A DNA stretch of 16,106 nucleotides from Campylobacterales bacterium. GTDB taxonomy: Bacteria; Campylobacterota; Campylobacteria; Campylobacterales; QNZT01. Location of the stretch: the NCBI GenBank assembly GCA_027081495.1, contig JALWKJ010000129.1, positions 1-16,106 of the forward strand. The letters are read 5' to 3'. The notes beneath the pieces are model-generated. The model made no database searches and was not told the origin of the DNA. It worked only from the letters and a program-made list of their open reading frames with translations. Shown here piece after piece: positions 7,480-14,139 of this stretch; position 1 is the stretch's first letter, and each line of letters opens with the position of its first letter. The translations under genes were made by a program, and so were the position numbers.

Positions 7480-7485
7480 ATTATA
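7480..7485 (-). promoter_or_regulatory. -10 element of the sqr promoter
   Basis: Minus-strand TATAAT, preceded by a T tract (TTTTTATCA), would start transcription about 29 bases before the sqr ATG. No -35 is visible, as is usual in Campylobacterota. No clear terminator separates it from the gamma-carbonic-anhydrase gene that ends at 7539, so some read-through from ppk is possible. Confidence 0.6.
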
Positions 7486-7538
7486 TGATAAAAAGGTTTA
7501 AGATAAGATTATGTTATATAAACTTTACTATGTAAAAA

Positions 7539-8063
7539 TTAAATATATTTGTTTTTGAACTCTACATATCTATTGGCCGACGCATACAATTCTTCTACTT
7601 CTTTATCGTTTAACTCTCTTATGACTTTTGCCGGCGAGCCTATGATAAGGCTTCTAGGAGGAAAGATTTTGCCCTTTGTTACGAGTGAACCAGCACCCAC
7701 TATGGACTCTTTACCTATAACGGCTCCATCAAGAATTGTCGCGCTCATACCTATTAGAGACGCTTTTTTGATTGTACAGCCGTGAAGCATTACCCTATGA
7801 CCTATCGTAACATCGTCTTCTATGAGAGTCGGATTACCGTCGCTTTTATCGTTTTTCGTAAAATGCGTCACATGAATCATGCTTAAATCTTGTATATTTA
7901 CGCGATCTCCTATTTTTATATAGTGAACATCGCCTCTTACGACGCATCCAAACCAGATAGAGCAATCTATTCCGGTTGTGACATCGCCGATTATATCCGC
8001 GCTTTTTGCTATGAAATTGTTTTTTCCGATTTTCGGTTTTTGATTTTCATATCTATATATCAT
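7539..8063 (-). CDS. Gamma-carbonic-anhydrase-family left-handed beta-helix protein
   Basis: A 174-residue hexapeptide-repeat protein of the gamma-CA/YrdA/PaaY family. The repeats run from about 10 to 140, and the metal ligands H64 (MIHVTH), H89 and H94 (IGHRVMLHGC) are present. So are the structural residues R43 and D45 (VVRGDV) and Q58 and D59 (NIQDLS). The C-terminal GSPAKVIREL is typical. It should be a cytoplasmic trimer with zinc or iron at the interfaces. Several members of this subgroup have weak or no carbonic anhydrase activity, and the acidic loop of Methanosarcina Cam is absent, so the reaction is uncertain. Its ATG overlaps the ppk stop in ATGA, so the two are translationally coupled. 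A link between polyphosphate metabolism and this protein is not obvious. Confidence 0.88.
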   Translation of the reverse strand: MIYRYENQKPKIGKNNFIAKSADIIGDVTTGIDCSIWFGCVVRGDVHYIKIGDRVNIQDLSMIHVTHFTKNDKSDGNPTLIEDDVTIGHRVMLHGCTIKKASLIGMSATILDGAVIGKESIVGAGSLVTKGKIFPPRSLIIGSPAKVIRELNDKEVEELYASANRYVEFKNKYI

Positions 8064-10153
8064 TTGAATATCTTTTTCTTTTTTGTCAAGCTGTTTGATG
8101 TTGCGCTCTTCTTTGTCGCTTTGTATAGTTTGTTGACATAGTTTTCCAAAAAGAGTTGTGAATTTATCTCTTTTTTGCCCTCTTGTACTTTTAATAGGTT
8201 ATAATCTCCGCTACTTTGAAGCTCCCAAGCTAAAACATTGTCATTTAGTTGAAGATTCAAAAGATCCAAAAGTTTTAAAGCCAAAGAGGCGTCGTAAATC
8301 GGAGTCATAAGCTCAAATCTTTTCTCAAGATTTCTAGGCATCCAATCCGCGCTTGATATATATATAGTAGGTTTGGCATGTTTGAAATAAAAGATTCTTG
8401 AGTGTTCCAGATATTTGCCTATGATGGAGCGAACGGTAATATTTTCGCTTATACCTTCAATTCCCGGTTTTAAGCAACAGATTCCTCTAACGATAAGATC
8501 GATTTTTACCCCCTCCATCGAGGCTTTGTAGAGCGCTTTGATGACATCGGAGTCAACGAGGGAATTCATTTTCGCTATTATGCGCCCTTTATTTTTATGC
8601 GATTTTTCTACTTTTATCATCTCTAGCAGATTCTCTTTCATCTGCATAGGAGACATTTTGAGATTTGTTAATTTTTTATTTTTGGAAAAACCGGTAAGAA
8701 TATGAAAAAAGGTGATGGAATCGGCTCTAAACTCTTCTCTTGAAGTGAAATAACTTACATCGGTATATATTTTTGCCGTCGATTCGTTATAATTTCCCGT
8801 TGATAGATGGAGATAGATTTTTAGTTTATCGTTTGATTTTCTAATGACTTGGGCAATTTTTGCATGAACTTTAAAACCGGGTATTCCATATATGACATGA
8901 GCCCCCGCGTCTTCAAGCGCCTTTGCCCAGATGAGATTGTTTTCTTCATCGAACCTCGCTTTTAACTCTACCATAGCCGTTACCTGTTTGCCGTTGTTGG
9001 CCGCGTCGATTAAAGCCGATACGATAGGCGAATTTTTACCCACTCTATAAAGCGTCATTCTAATTGAGAGAACCTTTGGATCTTTTGCGGCGTCTTGTAT
9101 AAATTTTACAACCGGATCGAAACTCTCATAAGGCTGAAGTATCATAGCGTCTTCTCTATCTATGATTTTAAATATAGATTCATTTTGATCAAAAGGAGGT
9201 AGAAGTTTGGGTACATGTTGATGTTCGCTAAGGTGAGAAAACTCTTTGTCTATGACTATATCCCAAAGAGCTCCGAGATTTAGAGGTATGGCGTATTCGT
9301 AAATATCGTCTGAGTTTATTTTAAGATATGAATTTAAAAAATCCAAAAGTTCTTCATCGCACTCTCTTTCGATTTCAAGACGAACAAAAGCCCCTTTTCT
9401 TCTTAATCTAAGCCCTTGCTGCATAATCTCCATAAAATCATCGGCTTCTTCTTCCTCTATTACGATATCGGCGTTTCTTGTTACTCTAAAAAGTGTTGAA
9501 GAGAGTATTTCATATCCGGGAAAAATATCTTCGATATACTCTCTAACAAGAGATTCTATGGTAATGTATATCCCTTTTTCTAAATGAATAAATCTCGGAA
9601 GAAGTCTTGGGATTCTTATCATGGCGAATTTGATTTCATCTTCGTTTGAACTATCGCTTAGTTTTATCGCCAAAGAGAGACTTAGATTGTTTAAAGGGGG
9701 AAAAGGGTGTGTCGCATCTACCGCGATAGGAATAATGACCGGAAAAATATTTTCATAAAAGAACTCTCCCGCATATTTTTTAAGTTCGGGTGTGAGATCT
9801 TTAAACTCTTGTATGAAAAGTCCCTCTTTCTCAAGGGCGAAAACGATATCTCGGTAACTTTGTTCCAGCTCTTTTTTTTCATTGTGAAGATATTCTCTGA
9901 TCTCTTGCAACTGTTCAAGAGGCGTCATTTCATCGATACCCGAGGATACGAAACGAGCCGAATAGAGTTGTTTTAAACCCGCAACGCGAATCATATAAAA
10001 TTCATCGAGGTTTGTTGAATAAATCGCCATAAATTTAAGTCTCTCTAAAAGAGGTTTCTTCTCTTTTTTACTTTGAAAAAGAACTCTGGAGTTGAATTTT
10101 AGCCAAGAGAGTTCTCGGTTGATATAGAGTGATTTATCGCCGATATCCGTCAC
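8060..10153 (-). CDS. ppk: Polyphosphate kinase 1
   Basis: Reversibly transfers the gamma-phosphate of ATP to polyphosphate; a peripheral inner-membrane enzyme important for stress survival. The product is 697 residues from the GTG chosen here. The N-terminal YINRELSWLKFN and STNLDEFYMIRVAGL motifs, the catalytic His H430 in FKVHAKIAQ (E. coli H435), HLSTGNYNE, the second His H584 in LEHSRIFYF (E. coli H592) and the PLD-like SADWMPRNLEKR are all present. The longest open frame begins at an ATG at 10219 inside uvrB. I prefer GTG at 10153 because AAGGA lies 7 bases upstream of it, the first conserved block follows 9 residues later, and a near-consensus promoter lies between the two candidate starts. 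An mRNA from that promoter would lack the ATG at 10219. The gene is followed by the overlapping gamma-CA gene. Confidence 0.93.
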   Translation of the reverse strand: MTDIGDKSLYINRELSWLKFNSRVLFQSKKEKKPLLERLKFMAIYSTNLDEFYMIRVAGLKQLYSARFVSSGIDEMTPLEQLQEIREYLHNEKKELEQSYRDIVFALEKEGLFIQEFKDLTPELKKYAGEFFYENIFPVIIPIAVDATHPFPPLNNLSLSLAIKLSDSSNEDEIKFAMIRIPRLLPRFIHLEKGIYITIESLVREYIEDIFPGYEILSSTLFRVTRNADIVIEEEEADDFMEIMQQGLRLRRKGAFVRLEIERECDEELLDFLNSYLKINSDDIYEYAIPLNLGALWDIVIDKEFSHLSEHQHVPKLLPPFDQNESIFKIIDREDAMILQPYESFDPVVKFIQDAAKDPKVLSIRMTLYRVGKNSPIVSALIDAANNGKQVTAMVELKARFDEENNLIWAKALEDAGAHVIYGIPGFKVHAKIAQVIRKSNDKLKIYLHLSTGNYNESTAKIYTDVSYFTSREEFRADSITFFHILTGFSKNKKLTNLKMSPMQMKENLLEMIKVEKSHKNKGRIIAKMNSLVDSDVIKALYKASMEGVKIDLIVRGICCLKPGIEGISENITVRSIIGKYLEHSRIFYFKHAKPTIYISSADWMPRNLEKRFELMTPIYDASLALKLLDLLNLQLNDNVLAWELQSSGDYNLLKVQEGKKEINSQLFLENYVNKLYKATKKSATSNSLTKKKKIFK

Positions 10154-10184
10154 GGGTTTGTCCTTAAAAGTAAGATTTACTTTA

Positions 10185-10213
10185 ATTATATCATAATCTT
10201 TTAATTTTTTCAA
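10185..10213 (-). promoter_or_regulatory. ppk promoter inside the 3' end of uvrB
   Basis: On the minus strand, TTGAAA (10213-10208, 5 of 6 to TTGACA), a 17-base spacer, and TATAAT (10190-10185) preceded by TGA make a full extended -10 promoter. The TG is the first two bases of the uvrB stop codon TGA (10193-10191). Transcription should start near 10178, giving a leader of about 25 bases before the GTG of ppk. Confidence 0.8.
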
Positions 10214-12164
10214 TTTCATCCCGATATTTAGCGGCTACTTCAAACTCCAAAGCTTTAGCGGCGTCTAGCATTTTTCTTTTTAGTTCGTTGACGATTTTTT
10301 GTTTCTCGCTTTTGGGAATTTTCTGTTTCATCTTTTTTTGCGCGATTTCACCATACTCTTCAAGTCTTAAATTTTCATCCATTTTTCGTATAACGGTAGT
10401 AGGAGTTATATCATGTTTTTTGTTATACTCAATCTGCCTAGCCCGTCGATAATTTTTCGTATCGATTGCCGCCTGCATTGAGGGAGTGATTTTTTTTGCA
10501 AACATGATTACTCTACCGTTCGCGTTTCTAGCGGTTCTGCCCATCGTCTGGATGAGCGCTGTTTCACTTCTTAAAAATCCCTCTTTATCCGCATCGAGAA
10601 TAGCTACCAGGGAGACTTCCGGCAAATCCAGCCCTTCTCGCAGCAGGTTGATTCCGATCAACACATCAAACTCCCCATGGCGAAGCGCGCGGATAATCTG
10701 ATTTCTCTCGATCGTATCGATATCGGAGTGCATATATTTGACTTTCAATCCCAGCTCGATGTAGTAGCGGCTCAGCTCCTCCGCCATTTTTTTGGTCAGT
10801 ACGGTGACCAGTACCCGCTCATTTTTGGCGATGTTTTTTTTGATCTCGTCATGAAGTCTCTCTACCTGATTGGCGCTGTCTAGAATCTCTATTTCCGGAT
10901 CGAGCAGACCTGTGGGGCGGATAATCTGCTCCGCGACATTCTCTCTGCTTAGATCTAGTTCCAGTTGTGCCGGCGTGGCGGAGACGAAGAGATAAGCGGG
11001 CGCTTTGTCGATATACTCTTCAAAACGCAGCGGTCGGTTATCAAGTGCGGAAGGCAGACGAAAACCATACTCGACCAGCGTCTCTTTGCGGCTGCGATCA
11101 CCGGCGTACATACCCCGAAACTGCGGCAGAGAGACATGCGACTCATCGACTATGACCAGATACTCTTCGCCCATAGCTTCAAAATAGTCAAAAAGCGAGT
11201 AGGGCGTCTCGCCCGGCTTTTTCCCGGTGAGGTGTCTGGCGTAGTTTTCGACTCCTTTACACGCACCCGTGGCGTTGAGCATCTCCAGGTCAAATTCGAC
11301 GCGCTGTTTGAGACGCTGATACTCTACCATACGGTTTTCCTGTTTGAAGAACTTCAGTCGCGCATCAAGCTCTTCTTCGATCTCTTTGACGGCAATCTTT
11401 AGCCGATCCTGCCCGACGATAAACTGATTTGCCGCGTAGATGATGACTTTTCCTTTCTCTACGGTTTTTTTATTCGTTAATGCATCGAAATAGTAGATCG
11501 ATTCGATCTCATCGCCGAAAAACTCCACACGAATCGCCTCTTCGTCGCTGTATGCGGGGTAGATGTCGATCACATCCCCGTTGACCCGAAAATCGCCGCG
11601 GTCGAAATAGTTGTCGTTTCGTTTGTATCCCATATCGACCAGTCGCAGCAGCAGCTCTTTTTGGTTCAGTTCGCTGCCCACTTCAAGAATCTGTACCATC
11701 TTTTTGTATTCATGAGGATTACCCAATCCGTAGTTTGCCGAAACCGATGCGATACAGATGACATCGTTGTAACTTAGCAGCGAAGCCGTTGCCGAAAGTC
11801 TGAGTCGTTCGATCTCCTCATTGATGGAGCTGTCTTTTTCGATGAAGAGATCCTGCCTGGGAATATAGGCTTCAGGCTGGTAATAATCATAGTAAGAGAT
11901 AAAATACTCCACATGATTGTCCGGAAAAAAGTGTTTAAATTCGCTATAAAGCTGGGCGGCTAGGGTTTTGTTATGCGTCATGATTAGCGTGGGGCGTTGA
12001 GTTTTTTCGATGATTTTTGCCATCGTGTAAGTCTTTCCGCTGCCCGTAACACCCACCAGCGTTTGAAATCTATTTCCATTTAATACGGCGTTTGAAAGTT
12101 TTGCAATCGCCTGCGGCTGATCGCCTGCGGGTTGAAAGTCGCTTTTGAGTTTGAATTTTGCCAG
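10191..12164 (-). CDS. uvrB: Excinuclease ABC subunit B, apparent CTG start
   Basis: The damage-verification helicase of nucleotide excision repair, working with UvrA and UvrC. From CTG at 12164 the product is 657 residues, a normal UvrB length. It begins (M)AKFKLKSDFQPAGDQPQAI, with the conserved F-P-GDQP motif, Walker A GVTGSGKT at 38-45, the beta-hairpin YYDYYQPEAYIP, DESH, SATPAQLE, the motif VI region QTMGRTARN, and the C-terminal UVR motif LEFEVAAKYRDEIEKI. No in-frame ATG, GTG or TTG exists between the upstream in-frame stop in hepT and GTG at 12056 (V37), and starting there would delete the conserved N-terminus. CTG is preceded by AAGAGG at 6-base spacing and lies two bases after the hepT stop. 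ATT at 12167 is the next-best candidate. The 5' three-quarters is clearly GC-richer than the last quarter. Confidence 0.93.
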   Translation of the reverse strand: MAKFKLKSDFQPAGDQPQAIAKLSNAVLNGNRFQTLVGVTGSGKTYTMAKIIEKTQRPTLIMTHNKTLAAQLYSEFKHFFPDNHVEYFISYYDYYQPEAYIPRQDLFIEKDSSINEEIERLRLSATASLLSYNDVICIASVSANYGLGNPHEYKKMVQILEVGSELNQKELLLRLVDMGYKRNDNYFDRGDFRVNGDVIDIYPAYSDEEAIRVEFFGDEIESIYYFDALTNKKTVEKGKVIIYAANQFIVGQDRLKIAVKEIEEELDARLKFFKQENRMVEYQRLKQRVEFDLEMLNATGACKGVENYARHLTGKKPGETPYSLFDYFEAMGEEYLVIVDESHVSLPQFRGMYAGDRSRKETLVEYGFRLPSALDNRPLRFEEYIDKAPAYLFVSATPAQLELDLSRENVAEQIIRPTGLLDPEIEILDSANQVERLHDEIKKNIAKNERVLVTVLTKKMAEELSRYYIELGLKVKYMHSDIDTIERNQIIRALRHGEFDVLIGINLLREGLDLPEVSLVAILDADKEGFLRSETALIQTMGRTARNANGRVIMFAKKITPSMQAAIDTKNYRRARQIEYNKKHDITPTTVIRKMDENLRLEEYGEIAQKKMKQKIPKSEKQKIVNELKRKMLDAAKALEFEVAAKYRDEIEKIKRL

Positions 12165-12166
12165 AA

Positions 12167-12598
12167 TTAGCCTCTTTCTTGTGCATAGCGTAATGTATTG
12201 GACATAAACTCCAATAATTTGGGCGTATAGCGAAGCATCTCGTCAAAAACTTCTCTCAATTCATCTTCGATATATTCATGAACAATGGTATTGCGAATAT
12301 CTTTGATAGTTCTGATCTCTTCGATATCCTGAAACAGACCTCTTTTATGCGCTCGGTTGACAACATCTACCAGCGTTCCTTGTGTTTCAAATTCGTAAGC
12401 ATCCAGTGTTCTGAGAAATTTGCGTATTAAAAAATCGATACTTCTGCTAAATCTGCCGCACAGTGTTTCAAATTTTCCAAATTCATCTACCGTGTATGCT
12501 TGTTTGAGACCGATATGTTGACACTCTTCATAGGATATTTTAAGCCAGTTCATCTGTTTTTGTAACAGGCGAATATTTTCTTCTAACAACGCTTTCAA
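12167..12598 (-). CDS. hepT: HEPN-domain toxin (HepT-like)
   Basis: A 143-residue all-helical protein carrying RNTIVHEY at 102-109. This is the R-x4-H-x-Y signature of HepT HEPN ribonuclease toxins: R102 and H107 catalytic, Y109 the tyrosine that MntA antitoxins modify with AMP. Length and partner fit the HepT/MntA type VII toxin-antitoxin system, in which HepT acts on RNA (tRNA in the studied cases) in the cytoplasm. It begins at TTG, whose bases overlap the mntA stop in TTGA; AAGG lies upstream. An internal Met at residue 16 is an alternative but would trim the first helix. The gene ends two bases before the apparent CTG of uvrB, so the toxin and the repair gene share a transcript. The RNase motif is intact, so the toxin is probably active. 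Confidence 0.88.
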   Translation of the reverse strand: MKALLEENIRLLQKQMNWLKISYEECQHIGLKQAYTVDEFGKFETLCGRFSRSIDFLIRKFLRTLDAYEFETQGTLVDVVNRAHKRGLFQDIEEIRTIKDIRNTIVHEYIEDELREVFDEMLRYTPKLLEFMSNTLRYAQERG

Positions 12599-12903
12599 AG
12601 TTTTACCGCCTTTTGGAGTATAAGTTTGGTAAAATTTCCCAGAGTTTCAGGTGTGTCCAGTACAATATCGAGTTTTTGTTCTCCAAAGGCATCGAAAAAT
12701 TCCAGTCGCACCGCTCGAATCTCTTGATGTGTCAGCACACGGGATAAAATGACAATATCGATATCTCCTCCTTTTTTGTCCGGATCCGTTCTGCTGCCAA
12801 AAAGATACACTGTTGCATTCGGATCATGCTTTAAAATACTTTCTTTTAAGCGTTTCATTTCAGGTGCAGAAAGTCTTACAAAATGGTTGGTTACTGTTGC
12901 CAA
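12595..12903 (-). CDS. mntA: MNT-domain nucleotidyltransferase antitoxin (MntA-like)
   Basis: A 102-residue minimal nucleotidyltransferase. The signature is LFGSRTDPDKKGGDIDIV, giving G36-S37, then D47 and D49 nine residues on, with the third carboxylate D79 in KLDIVLD. MntA antitoxins use ATP to add AMP to the tyrosine of the partner's RX4HXY motif, which is present in hepT downstream. Most described MntA motifs have ten residues between GS and DxD; nine is within the wider Pol-beta family. The start is TTG at 12903 with GGAGAG five bases upstream; the first ATG (residue 16) would remove the first strand and helix. The stop overlaps hepT by four bases, so antitoxin is translated first. Upstream are a TATAAT and a 12-bp palindrome. 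Confidence 0.88.
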   Translation of the reverse strand: MATVTNHFVRLSAPEMKRLKESILKHDPNATVYLFGSRTDPDKKGGDIDIVILSRVLTHQEIRAVRLEFFDAFGEQKLDIVLDTPETLGNFTKLILQKAVKL

Positions 12904-12927
12904 TATATCTCTCCACTCTTTTTAGTG

Positions 12928-12962
12928 ATTATACCATCTTCTGACCACATATACTATAGTAT
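12928..12962 (-). promoter_or_regulatory. mntA-hepT-uvrB promoter with palindromic operator candidate
   Basis: The minus strand carries an extended -10, TGG-TATAAT (TATAAT 12933-12928), about 25 bases before the TTG of mntA. Seventeen bases further upstream, where -35 should be, lies the perfect 12-bp palindrome ATACTATAGTAT (12951-12962). A repressor bound there would block RNA polymerase, as in autoregulated toxin-antitoxin operons. The binding protein is not known. Confidence 0.6.
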
Positions 12963-13000
12963 GCACAAATCTTTTTTTATCGAAATTATAACAAAAATAT

Positions 13001-13027
13001 TAAAGTTTTTATAGCCTAAGTCGATCT
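13001..13027 (+). promoter_or_regulatory. Sigma-28 (FliA)-type promoter before the first pilin gene
   Basis: TAAAGTTT (13001-13008) is identical to the FliA -35 consensus. Exactly 11 bases later comes GTCGATCT (13020-13027), matching GCCGATAA at five of eight positions including the CGAT core. Transcription would begin near 13035, about 47 bases before the pilin ATG, which has AAGGAG. A weaker sigma-70-like TATTAA lies at 13030-13035, so dual control is possible. Confidence 0.5.
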
Positions 13028-13081
13028 AGTATTAACGGCGCACAAAAAGAGTCGGGAAAATAAAATTTTTAAGGAGTTTTT

Positions 13082-13555
13082 ATGAAAAGAAGTGGTTTTA
13101 CTATGATCGAGTTGGTCTTTGTGATCGTTATATTAGGTATTTTGGCGTCTGTGGCGATTCCAAAGCTAGCGGCTACGAGAGATGATGCGAATATCGCAAA
13201 GTCAACAAGTGAAATTTCATCATTGATTCAAGATATTGGATCTTACTATACGGCGCATGGTAGCCTTGAAGGCAATACTTCAAAGATGACAAATGTTTCA
13301 TTATATACTGATAACACAGCTGCTACAAAAGCAGAAGCTCTGGCATTGTCAGGATCTACCGCTACGGCATATTATGTAGATACAAAGAGAAAAATTAGTT
13401 GTCTTGATGTTGTATTAAATGATGTTAATGGAACGGTTGAAGTTACAAAATCGGCAAATGCGGACAATAGTATATTCTGTAAAGGTTTAGCAAGCGCACT
13501 TTCGGATAATGGAATGTTAAAAGAGTATAGCTTCGGCGGTTCTTCAATCTACTAA
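13082..13555 (+). CDS. Prepilin-like protein 1 (type IV pilin / pseudopilin)
   Basis: A 157-residue class III-signal (type IV) prepilin. A four-residue charged leader MKRS is followed by G5|FTMIE, so prepilin peptidase should cut after G5, leave an N-methylated F1 and keep E5. The 20-residue hydrophobic helix LVFVIVILGILASVAIP has the canonical Pro22. The globular part has a C-terminal pair C107 and C133, probably a disulfide that closes the D-region loop, and ends FGGSSIY. The sequence is clearly paralogous to the next gene (shared YYTAHG, SKMT, GGSSIY and cysteine spacing). It has a strong AAGGAG and lies first after a sigma-28-like promoter, so it may be the most abundant of the three. Whether it forms a surface pilus or a secretion/DNA-uptake pseudopilus is not decidable here. 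Confidence 0.88.
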   Translation: MKRSGFTMIELVFVIVILGILASVAIPKLAATRDDANIAKSTSEISSLIQDIGSYYTAHGSLEGNTSKMTNVSLYTDNTAATKAEALALSGSTATAYYVDTKRKISCLDVVLNDVNGTVEVTKSANADNSIFCKGLASALSDNGMLKEYSFGGSSIY

Positions 13556-13580
13556 TCATTTAAATTTACTTTTTTGGAAT

Positions 13581-13613
13581 TTTAGAAGTCAAAACCGGTT
13601 TTTGACTTCTAAA
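13581..13613 (+). terminator. Strong hairpin after pilin 1 (attenuator or processing site)
   Basis: A 14-bp perfect stem TTTAGAAGTCAAAA (13581-13594) / TTTTGACTTCTAAA (13600-13613) with a CCGGT loop lies 25 bases after the pilin 1 stop. It is followed by ACCGATTATTTATTTTT rather than a pure T run. It could terminate partly or protect the 3' end of the pilin 1 mRNA. Confidence 0.6.
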
Positions 13614-13619
13614 CCGATT

Positions 13620-13663
13620 ATTTATTTTTAAATATTCATAATGATGGCTATTTAAAAATAAAT
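13620..13663 (+). repeat. Second long inverted repeat upstream of pilin 2
   Basis: A 15-bp perfect A/T-rich inverted repeat (13620-13634 with 13649-13663) surrounds a 14-base loop containing a CATAAT. It ends one base before the GAGGA ribosome site of pilin 2. Together with the hairpin before it, it fills nearly the whole pilin 1 - pilin 2 gap. It may be an RNA structure controlling pilin 2 translation or a regulator site over an internal promoter. Confidence 0.6.
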
Positions 13664-13677
13664 CCGAGGATTTAGGT

Positions 13678-14124
13678 GTGAAGAGAGCCTTTACTATGAT
13701 TGAGCTTGTTTTTGTTATCGTTATATTGGGTATTTTGGCATCAATGGTTATTCCTAAAATGGCTGCTACCAGAGACGATGCCGAAGTCGTTTCGGGATTA
13801 CAGCGAATAAATACCGCTGTTGCGGAGATCGTTACATACTATACGGCTCACGGTAGATTTGATGACAATCTTAGCAAAATGACAGGCGAAGTATTAGTTG
13901 ATAGTGCAAAAAATATTTTTGTGGGTAATTTCAATACAACTCCGGCATATTTTGCCAATCTCGCAAGAAGTAAGATTTGTCTGAAACTAACCGCTAGTGA
14001 TAGCAACGGTACGCTTACGGTAGAGGATGTGCGCGATGGATCTTCTTATTGCAATGCATTGATCGATATGATGGATACAACACTTGGGGTACATAAAATC
14101 GGCGGTTCTTCAATTTATAATTAA
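13678..14124 (+). CDS. Prepilin-like protein 2 (type IV pilin / pseudopilin)
   Basis: A 148-residue paralogue of the preceding pilin. It starts at GTG (13678) with GAGGA eight bases upstream, giving the leader MKRA|FTMIEL. Cleavage would follow A4 rather than the usual glycine, which prepilin peptidases tolerate in some substrates. E5 and Pro22 of the mature protein are present, with the same VFVIVILGILAS helix. C101 and C125 match the cysteine pair of pilin 1, and YYTAHG, LSKMTG and the terminal GGSSIYN are shared, so the two arose by tandem duplication. The separate hairpin-rich leader and GTG start suggest lower expression than pilin 1, as for a minor or capping subunit; that is inference. 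Confidence 0.87.
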   Translation: MKRAFTMIELVFVIVILGILASMVIPKMAATRDDAEVVSGLQRINTAVAEIVTYYTAHGRFDDNLSKMTGEVLVDSAKNIFVGNFNTTPAYFANLARSKICLKLTASDSNGTLTVEDVRDGSSYCNALIDMMDTTLGVHKIGGSSIYN

Positions 14125-14139
14125 AGTTAAGGAAAATTT

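Noticed and set aside
7489..7525. Second sigma-28 promoter or a terminator between the gamma-CA gene and sqr
   Set aside because: A TAAAGTTT occurs on the minus strand, but nothing resembling GCCGATAA lies 11 bases on, and no stable stem with a T run is visible.
8060..10219. ppk beginning at ATG 10219 inside uvrB
   Set aside because: The ATG lies upstream of the ppk promoter, the extra 22 residues are not PPK-like, and GTG 10153 has a good ribosome site.
10965..11402. 145-residue antisense frame (and shorter overlapping ones) inside uvrB
   Set aside because: These are by-products of the GC-rich uvrB codons; no ribosome site and no recognisable protein.
10191..12056. uvrB beginning at GTG 12056 (MGVTGSGKT...)
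   Set aside because: The same frame upstream encodes the conserved UvrB N-terminus including GDQP; beginning at GTG would remove 36 conserved residues.
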